This document shows, in pieces, positions 58,518 through 64,000 of a DNA stretch of 64,000 nt (within the stretch, counting starts at the first letter, position 1; the number at the start of each line of letters is the position of its first letter). Source of the DNA: JAIBJN01 sp963838795 (lineage in GTDB: Bacteria > Actinomycetota > Thermoleophilia > Gaiellales > Gaiellaceae); the NCBI GenBank assembly GCA_963838795.1, contig CAWISL010000001.1, positions 372,001 to 436,000 of the forward strand, read 5' to 3'. Under the pieces are notes generated by a model. The model was given only the letters and a program-made list of their open reading frames with translations, was not told the DNA's origin and did not search any database. The translations under genes were made by a program, and so were the position numbers.

Positions 58518-60004
58518 GCAGTCACCTCCTCCTCAATTCTCTCACCCACCGCGGCCAGCTCGAGCGTCGCGCCTGCCACCTGGTCGAGCAGCTCGGCCGC
58601 CGTCAGCCGCTGACCCTCGGCCCAGACCTCCCGGAGGAGGGAGCCTGCCTCCGGGCGCGTGAACCAGGCTCGTCCGAGCTCCTGGCGGAGGTGCGACTCG
58701 ATCTGGGTGTGAAAGGCCCATGCTCGCAGATAGCACGTGCAGTAGAAGCCCTCGTCGACGTCCGCGAGGAAGTCGGCCGGCGAGGGCTCGATCTTCGTCG
58801 CATCCTGCAGCACCTCGACGTAGCGGCTTCGCATCGATTCGAGCTCGACGTCGCCGTGCAGCTCCAGCTCGAACAGGAGCTTCCCGGCATAGCGACGGAC
58901 GACGTAGAGCAGGCTGACCGCCGACTCCTCGGCGAAGTCCTCCGGCCGCGCGAAGTCGAGCCGGCGGGACAGCCAGGCGGGGTCGTCGACCAGGTGCTCG
59001 AAGAGCATGGCCCAGCCCTCGGTGACGGAGTTGTCGCCCAAGCGCCGGAACTCCACGGGGAGGTCGCGGGAGACGTGCGCGAAGTGCTCCGCGTGCCCGG
59101 CCTCGTGGAAGAACGCATGCCAATCGTCAGGCCCGCCCATCGGCTTGATGACCAGCATCACCCGGTCCGGAACCTCGATTGGGGCGCAGAAGGCACGGGG
59201 GCTCTTCTGCGGCCGCGGCTCGAGATCGAGGTGGACGTTTCGCTGCGAGCTCAGGTCGATGCCGAGTCCGTCCAGGGTCCATTCGAGCGCCGGCACCATG
59301 CGGTCGGCCGGGAAGCCCTCGTCCCATTCGCTCCCGCGGAAGGCGCGCAGGACGTCGTGGCGGCGCGCCTCCTCGAGCGGCACCCCGGCGCGCCGGCGCA
59401 GGAACCGGTCGAAGGCGGCCACGTGGAGCGCCTCCGTCTCGTCGAGGAACGCACGAGCCTGCGCGGCGAGCTCCTCGAGCGGGAAGCCGAAGCGCTCGTA
59501 GAGCTCGCGGTAGGTCGCCGCGCCCAGCGCGCGCGTGCCCTCGCGCCGCTTCTCGTCGTGGGCGATCCAGCTCGGCATCAGGCGCTCCTCGGCGAGCTCG
59601 ACGCGGGCCGCCTCGAGCCGCTCGCGCCGGTCGCGGTCGGCCTCGTTGGCGACGGTCGGCCGCAGCATCCGGTAGGGGATCTCCTCGCCGTCCACCGTGG
59701 CGGTGAGGGACGCCTCGAGCCCGGCGATCGCCTCCGACTCCTCCCGCGTGAGGTTCCCGAGGTAGCCCTCGCAGGCGAAATGCCAGAGCTCGACCTCGCC
59801 GGGGCCTCCGGCCTCGGCGTGCTCGGCCAGCTCGCGCGCGGCCGCGAGCGTCGTCAGGTCCGAGAAGCGCTCGTAGATCGGCTCGAGCTCGAAGCTCTCC
59901 TTGAGGCCGGCGTAATGGAGGTAGTACTCCTCGTCCAGCGCCGCGATGAAGCGATCCGCCTCGTCGCGGTAGGCGTCGAGGCTGCTGGCGGAGGCCGTCG
60001 CCAT
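58514..60004 (-). CDS. M3-like zinc metallopeptidase/oligopeptidase
   Basis: A 496-residue mostly helical protein with the zinc motif WHAFFHEAGHAEHFAHVSRD near residue 297 (HEAGH) and the third ligand region SVTEGWAMLFEHL near 335. The helical frame fits M3/M32-like oligopeptidases or the carboxypeptidase-like relatives. It is coupled to the P-loop protein by a four-base overlap. Starts with MATASASSLDAYRDEAD, chosen over an upstream extension that runs into the divergent YjbQ gene. Substrate unknown. Confidence 0.8.
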   Translation of the reverse strand: MATASASSLDAYRDEADRFIAALDEEYYLHYAGLKESFELEPIYERFSDLTTLAAARELAEHAEAGGPGEVELWHFACEGYLGNLTREESEAIAGLEASLTATVDGEEIPYRMLRPTVANEADRDRRERLEAARVELAEERLMPSWIAHDEKRREGTRALGAATYRELYERFGFPLEELAAQARAFLDETEALHVAAFDRFLRRRAGVPLEEARRHDVLRAFRGSEWDEGFPADRMVPALEWTLDGLGIDLSSQRNVHLDLEPRPQKSPRAFCAPIEVPDRVMLVIKPMGGPDDWHAFFHEAGHAEHFAHVSRDLPVEFRRLGDNSVTEGWAMLFEHLVDDPAWLSRRLDFARPEDFAEESAVSLLYVVRRYAGKLLFELELHGDVELESMRSRYVEVLQDATKIEPSPADFLADVDEGFYCTCYLRAWAFHTQIESHLRQELGRAWFTRPEAGSLLREVWAEGQRLTAAELLDQVAGATLELAAVGERIEEEVTA

Positions 60005-60026
60005 GGGTCGCGTAGGATACCCGCCC

Positions 60027-60425
60027 GTGCGGGAGATCCAGGTCACGACCGAGCGCAAGACCCAGCTCCTGGACATCACGGCAAAGGTGCGCGAGGCGGT
60101 CGGCTCGGACGCCGAGGGAAGCGCGGCGCTCGTCTACGTCCCGCACACGACCGCCGGCGTGACGATCAACGAGAAGATCGACCCCGACCTACTCGACGAC
60201 TTCGAGATGGCGCTCGGCAGCATCGTCGATGATGGCTGGTCCTGGAAGCACGTCGACGCCGACGGCCCCAACGCCCCTTCCCACGTGAGGGCGTCGATGC
60301 TGGGGCCGCAGGTGCTCGTCCCGCTGAGCGGTGGAGAGCTCGCGCTCGGGACCTACCAGGGCATCTTCTTCTGCGAGCTCGACGGGCCGCGCTCGCGGAA
60401 GGTCTACGTTTCGACCCTGATCTAG
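60027..60425 (+). CDS. YjbQ family protein (UPF0047)
   Basis: A 132-residue YjbQ protein. VPHTTAGVTINEKIDPDLLDDFEMAL near residue 47, HVRASMLGPQVLVPLSGGELALGTYQGIFFCELDGPRSRKVYV near 85 are conserved. YjbQ is reported to act weakly in thiamine phosphate synthesis; its true job is unclear. The GTG at 60027 gives the conserved length; an ATG at 60003 overlaps the start of the divergent peptidase. Confidence 0.92.
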   Translation: MREIQVTTERKTQLLDITAKVREAVGSDAEGSAALVYVPHTTAGVTINEKIDPDLLDDFEMALGSIVDDGWSWKHVDADGPNAPSHVRASMLGPQVLVPLSGGELALGTYQGIFFCELDGPRSRKVYVSTLI

Positions 60426-60434
60426 GAACCGCGG

Positions 60435-60617
60435 CTAGAAGCCGCCCCAGCCGCTGCCGCCGTGGCGCTGGATCTCTCCACGTTGCTCGGCCATCATCGC
60501 CTCTGCCTTCCGCCGCTCGAGCTCGGCCTCGCGTTGGATCCTCTCCTCCTCCACGAGCTCTTCCCGCGTCGGTGGCGCCTGCCGGCGCCTCAGGCGGGCG
60601 AGCAGTCGCTGGAACAT
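60435..60617 (-). CDS. Small charged helical protein
   Basis: A 60-residue ORF beginning MFQRLLARLRRRQAPP, with a coiled-coil-like EELVEEERIQREAELERRKAEAMM and a final GGSGWGGF. No membrane span. It is convergent with yjbQ and divergent from the RNA methyltransferase. The coding status is uncertain, but the structured amino acid pattern supports it. Confidence 0.5.
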   Translation of the reverse strand: MFQRLLARLRRRQAPPTREELVEEERIQREAELERRKAEAMMAEQRGEIQRHGGSGWGGF

Positions 60618-60658
60618 GAGACGGATGATACGGGCCGCAGCGAGGCTAGGCTGCCCTT

Positions 60659-62041
60659 GTGGCCGCTCCCGTCAGGAGAGATCAGGAGCTCGAGCTCCGT
60701 GTCGACTCGCTCGCCTACGGCGGGCGCGGCGTCGCCCGGCTGAACGGCTTCGTCGTCTTCGTGAACCGGGCCCTCCCCGGCGATGTCGTGCGCGCACGGG
60801 TCACGAAGGTGAAGCGGAGCCACGCGGAGGCCGTCGCGGTCGAGGTCGTGGAGGCGGGCGCGCCGCGCGTCGAGGCGCCCTGCGCCCACTACCCGGACTG
60901 TGGCGGCTGCCGCTTCCAGGATCTGGCCTACGAGGCCCAGCTCGCCGCCAAGGCCCAACAGGTTGCCGACGCGCTCAGCCGGATCGGCGGCTTCTCCGAG
61001 CTCGAGCTCGAGCCTGCGGAGGCGGCGAGGTCGGTCTTCCACTACCGGAACAAGCTGGAGTACTCCTTCACGACGCTGCCCACAGGCGAGGTCGGCCTGG
61101 GCTTCCACCGCGCCGGGCGCTGGGACGAGGTTCTCGACGTCGAGCGCTGCTGGCTCACGACCGACCTCGGCAACGGCATCCGCGAAGCGGTGAAGGCCTG
61201 GGCGCGCGCCGAGAGGCTGCCCGCGTACGACCAGGAGCGGCAGGAGGGCTACCTCCGTCACCTCGTCGTCCGGGAGGGGCGCAATTCCGGCCAAGCGCTC
61301 GTCGTCCTCGTCACAGCGCCGGGCGACCTGGCCGGCGCCGAGAGCCTCGTGTCCGCGCTGCAGGCGTTCCCCCAGGTACGTTCGATCCACTGGGCGGTCA
61401 ACGACTCGCCGGCGGAGGTCACGAACCTCCCCACCGACCTGCTCTGGGGCGAGGAGGCAATCGAGGAGGAGATCCTCGGCCTCCGCTACCGGGTGCGCCC
61501 GGGCTCCTTCCTGCAGACGAACACCGAGATGTGCGAGGTGCTCTACGCGCTCGCAGGCGAGTACGCGGCGCTGACCGGCGACGAGACCGTCTACGACCTC
61601 TACTGCGGCATCGGGACGATCGGGCTGACGCTGGCGCGGGACGCGTTGACAGTGTGGGGGATCGAGTACTCGGAGGAGTCGATCGCGTGTGCGGTCGAGA
61701 ACGCAGCGCTGAACGGCAGCGCCAACGCCGCCTTCTTCGCCGGCGACGTGGCCCGGGACCTCGACGAGCTGCGTGACCGCGCCGGCCCGCCGGACGTCGT
61801 CGTCGTCGACCCGCCGCGTGCAGGTCTTGCAGGCAAGGCCGTCCGCCGGGTCGGGGAGCTGCAGGCGCCGCGGCTCGTGTACGTCTCCTGTAATCCCACG
61901 ACCCTGGCGGCGAACGCGAAGGAGCTCGCGAGCGACTTCGGCTACCGCCTCGAGCGCGTGCGCCCGGTCGACATGTTCCCCCACACGCCTCACATCGAGG
62001 CCGTCGCCCTCTTGGCCCTCGACGGCGAGCCCCGCAAGTAA
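60659..62041 (+). CDS. RNA m5U methyltransferase (TrmA/RlmD family)
   Basis: A 460-residue enzyme methylating uracil-5 in rRNA or tRNA with SAM. A TRAM domain occupies residues 5-60, the Fe-S cysteines appear as CAHYPDCGGCRF near 80 plus a later cysteine in ERCWL, the SAM site is VYDLYCGIGTIGLTLA near 310, DPPRAGLAGKAV near 382 and the nucleophile VYVSCNPTTLAANAKEL near 405, with MFPHTPHIEAVALL at the end. GTG start at the TRAM domain. The precise uridine target cannot be assigned. Confidence 0.93.
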   Translation: MAAPVRRDQELELRVDSLAYGGRGVARLNGFVVFVNRALPGDVVRARVTKVKRSHAEAVAVEVVEAGAPRVEAPCAHYPDCGGCRFQDLAYEAQLAAKAQQVADALSRIGGFSELELEPAEAARSVFHYRNKLEYSFTTLPTGEVGLGFHRAGRWDEVLDVERCWLTTDLGNGIREAVKAWARAERLPAYDQERQEGYLRHLVVREGRNSGQALVVLVTAPGDLAGAESLVSALQAFPQVRSIHWAVNDSPAEVTNLPTDLLWGEEAIEEEILGLRYRVRPGSFLQTNTEMCEVLYALAGEYAALTGDETVYDLYCGIGTIGLTLARDALTVWGIEYSEESIACAVENAALNGSANAAFFAGDVARDLDELRDRAGPPDVVVVDPPRAGLAGKAVRRVGELQAPRLVYVSCNPTTLAANAKELASDFGYRLERVRPVDMFPHTPHIEAVALLALDGEPRK

Positions 62042-62048
62042 CAGACGG

Positions 62049-62795
62049 TTACTCGGGATCGGCTGTGGCTTGCGCCATGCGCTCGAACTGCTCAGTGGCT
62101 TCCTCGGCGCTCGGAACCGTGAGAACGTTCTCGGCCGCCAGCTCGTCCGCTCCCGGGAAGCCGGTGGCGCGGATCGCCTCGGCCGCAGCCTCGAGGTCGT
62201 AGCCTGTCCGTCGCAGCTCGACGTCGCGGCCGAGCAGCGCCCAGTAGGCGCCCGGCCTCGCCTCGTAGGGCATGCCGACGCTGCCGGCGTTCACCAGGCG
62301 CTTGCCCGCGGCCCGGCGGTCGAACTGCACGTGGGTGTGCCCGCAGACCACCACCGGCTCCGGGACCCCGGCGACCGCAGACGCCACTCGTTCCTCGGGC
62401 GAGATCGCCGTCAGGATCTCCTCGTCGCTCCGCGGCGAGCCATGGCAGAAGAGGACGGCGCCGAGCCCGTCCACGTCCACGGAATGGGACTCCGGCAGGG
62501 CGGCGAGCCACGCGCGTTGCCCACGCGTCAGCTGGCTCGCCGACCAGCGCGTGCGCTCGGCCCACAGGTCGGCGCCTCCTGGTTCTGCCGCGACCTCCCG
62601 ATCGCCGTTTCCGCGGACGAACCGCGCCCGGTCCTCGAGCTCGAGCAGGCGCATGAGCGTTTCCCGCGGCATCGGCCCGATGGCAATGTCTCCGCCGACG
62701 ACCACGACCTCCACCTCGAGCGCATCGACCTCCGCCAGGACAGCCTCGAGCGCTGGCAGGTTCCCGTGCACGTCGTAGAGGGCCGCGACCCTCAC
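62049..62795 (-). CDS. YfcE-like metallophosphoesterase
   Basis: A 248-residue calcineurin-like phosphoesterase. LYDVHGNLPALEAVLAEV gives D and H of the metal site, VVVVGGDIAIGP the next aspartate, FVRGNGDRE the GNxD-type motif, VLFCHGSP and VCGHTHVQFDRRA the histidine motifs. It would hydrolyse phosphomonoesters or diesters. GTG start, overlapping the upstream membrane gene by four bases (GTGA). Confidence 0.93.
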   Translation of the reverse strand: MRVAALYDVHGNLPALEAVLAEVDALEVEVVVVGGDIAIGPMPRETLMRLLELEDRARFVRGNGDREVAAEPGGADLWAERTRWSASQLTRGQRAWLAALPESHSVDVDGLGAVLFCHGSPRSDEEILTAISPEERVASAVAGVPEPVVVCGHTHVQFDRRAAGKRLVNAGSVGMPYEARPGAYWALLGRDVELRRTGYDLEAAAEAIRATGFPGADELAAENVLTVPSAEEATEQFERMAQATADPE

Positions 62796-63511
62796 TCCGG
62801 CTCCGGTGTCGGGCGCGAGCGCAGCTGCCTCCAGATCAGGTCGCCGTTGGCGAGGATGAAGGCCGCGGAGAGGAGCGGCAGCGCCGGCAGCCCGCTGATG
62901 TCGAAGGCGACCGCGAGCGCGAGCGTGGCGGCGAAGGACAAGGCCATCAGCACCCACGTGAGCCCCGGCCGCAGCGCAAAGCGGACCGTCGCCCCGAGAA
63001 AGAGGGCGAAGAAGAGGACGTCCGGCAAGCCGAGCTGCGCCGAGTTGTGCTCGCCGGGGATCGGGAAGGCGATGGAGAGGGCGTCGAAGATCTGCGGCTG
63101 CTCCTCGACGATCACCTTCGTCGGCCCCCGGAAGACCGAGTAGGTGTCGACCGGGATGATGAGCAGCGCCACGAGTAGCACCCAGCTCACGGACTCGAAG
63201 AAGGCGAGGAACCACCAGCCGGCGGCGGTGACGGCGGCGAACTTGACGAAGTTGGCAGCGACGTCCAGCCCCACGAGCTCAAAGAGAACCGAGAGGACGA
63301 CGAACGCCACGACGGCGCCTCCAAGCGCCACCGTCGGCGCCAGGCGCCAGAGTGGTAGCGCGAGCCAGGTGAGCGAGAAGAAGGCCGGGATGAGGACGAG
63401 GCCCACGAAGGCGACGTCCCCCCAGAGGCCGAGGTCGGGGAGCGACTCCGAGACGCCGTAGTACACAGCGAGGAGCGTCAGGACCGTTAGTACGGCGGCA
63501 GCTCGGACCAC
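62792..63511 (-). CDS. Multi-span membrane protein
   Basis: About 239 residues with six or seven predicted spans and the central EEQPQIFDALSIAFPIPGEHNSAQLGLPDVLFFALFLG, which may be a periplasmic loop. The C-terminus ILANGDLIWRQLRSRP is basic. No family recognised. The GTG start at 63511 overlaps the stop of the uracil-DNA glycosylase by 25 bases; a later GTG is possible. Coupled downstream to the metallophosphoesterase. Confidence 0.7.
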   Translation of the reverse strand: MVRAAAVLTVLTLLAVYYGVSESLPDLGLWGDVAFVGLVLIPAFFSLTWLALPLWRLAPTVALGGAVVAFVVLSVLFELVGLDVAANFVKFAAVTAAGWWFLAFFESVSWVLLVALLIIPVDTYSVFRGPTKVIVEEQPQIFDALSIAFPIPGEHNSAQLGLPDVLFFALFLGATVRFALRPGLTWVLMALSFAATLALAVAFDISGLPALPLLSAAFILANGDLIWRQLRSRPTPEPE

Positions 63512-64000
63512 CAGGGGCCGAGTGCCTTGAACGCCTCCCAGAAGGTCCGCTTCGTCTTCTGCTCGTCCAGCGACGAGTCCACGTCCGGCGTCAGGAGAGC
63601 GTCGATCGTCGGGGTGAAGCGCTGGATCTCCCCCGGCCGGTCCTCGATCTCCGCCGCGAGAGGGAACCTGACGGCGTTCAGGCATGCCAGCGCATCTTGC
63701 CCCATGACGACGACGATCTTCGGCTGCACCACGTGCAGCTCGCGCGCCAGCCAGCCGTGCGCCTCCTCGTCGCTCGCGCCTTCGAACTTGACGCAGTTCG
63801 TTCCGTAGATCGCCATCGGGTCGACATGCAGCCGCTGGATCGACTTCAGCACCGCCTGCCCGGAGCGGCCGAAGAACGCCACGCCTTCGTGGATCTCGGC
63901 CGTCTGCGGCGCGTGCTTGAGCAGCATGATGTCCGCGAGCGGATGGCCCGAGCCGAGAACGGGAACGCGCTCGGCGCCCGCCGCCTGGGCGATCTCGTGG
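63487..64000 (-). CDS. Uracil-DNA glycosylase family protein (partial, N-terminus beyond window)
   Basis: The C-terminal 170 residues of a uracil-DNA glycosylase superfamily protein. At the window edge the frame reads PVLGSGHPLADIMLLKHAPQ, then EGVAFFGRSGQAVLKSIQRL, YGTNCVKFEGASDEEAHGWL and IVVVMGQDALACLNAV, with family 4/5-type motif order. It would excise uracil from DNA. The gene continues past 64000. Its end overlaps the following membrane gene. Confidence 0.85.
   Translation of the reverse strand, partial: HEIAQAAGAERVPVLGSGHPLADIMLLKHAPQTAEIHEGVAFFGRSGQAVLKSIQRLHVDPMAIYGTNCVKFEGASDEEAHGWLARELHVVQPKIVVVMGQDALACLNAVRFPLAAEIEDRPGEIQRFTPTIDALLTPDVDSSLDEQKTKRTFWEAFKALGPWWSELPPY

Overview
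The window looks like chromosome of an uncultivated high-GC actinobacterium, most likely class Thermoleophilia (Gaiellales/Solirubrobacterales type). This rests on very high GC, frequent GTG starts, many 4-base ATGA/GTGA gene overlaps, possible leaderless starts, and gene content such as LCP, L,D-transpeptidase, DUF1800/DUF1501 and CRTAC1-like proteins. No rRNA or phylogenetic marker is present, so the placement is an inference.

Layout. 0-7.4 kb: a partial Vps62-like membrane protein, an MBL hydrolase, an O-methyltransferase, two coupled zinc dehydrogenases, a secreted beta-propeller and a histidine kinase/response regulator pair. 7.5-9.2 kb: tRNA-Ala(CGC), then a class A FAD monooxygenase preceded by a palindrome overlapping its promoter that resembles the rifamycin-associated element, and a 14-codon coupled leader. 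9.2-16.4 kb: hydroxyacyl-CoA dehydrogenase, urocanate hydratase, small stress-type genes, a membrane-RnfD/CRTAC1 fusion and dodecin. 16.5-21.3 kb: class V PLP enzyme, cupin, LCP ligase, amine oxidase. 21.3-22.3 kb: two small-ORF units with their own signals. 22.3-32.6 kb: YidB-like protein, zinc metallopeptidase, MarR/MFS pair, GH25 and L,D-transpeptidase, DUF255 protein, and a nicotinamidase-like gene divergent from NrtR. 32.7-34.9 kb: a diguanylate cyclase behind a sigma28/WhiG-like promoter.

34.9-44.5 kb is the accessory part. tRNA-Ala(TGC) is followed by a 44-bp perfect repeat of its 3' half about 1 kb downstream, with a methyltransferase and an integrase stub between the copies. Next come a TetR-controlled hydrolase/aldo-keto reductase operon with twin operators and an alkA, DsbA, UBP zinc finger, DUF5996, cNMP-thioredoxin-reductase series. 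44.6-64 kb returns to housekeeping and surface genes: D-cysteine desulfhydrase-like, pgi-gnd, a DUF1800-DUF1501-cupredoxin operon, polysaccharide deacetylase, orphan groES, MMPL transporter, an ornithine carbamoyltransferase/carbamate kinase/cyclic-2,3-DPG-synthetase-like/metallopeptidase group, an RNA m5U methyltransferase and a partial uracil-DNA glycosylase.

Five conserved genes are interrupted by seven single-base shifts, and every one of these is a one-base insertion, several in short homopolymers. That points to sequence error rather than real decay. I saw no CRISPR array, insertion sequence or prophage.
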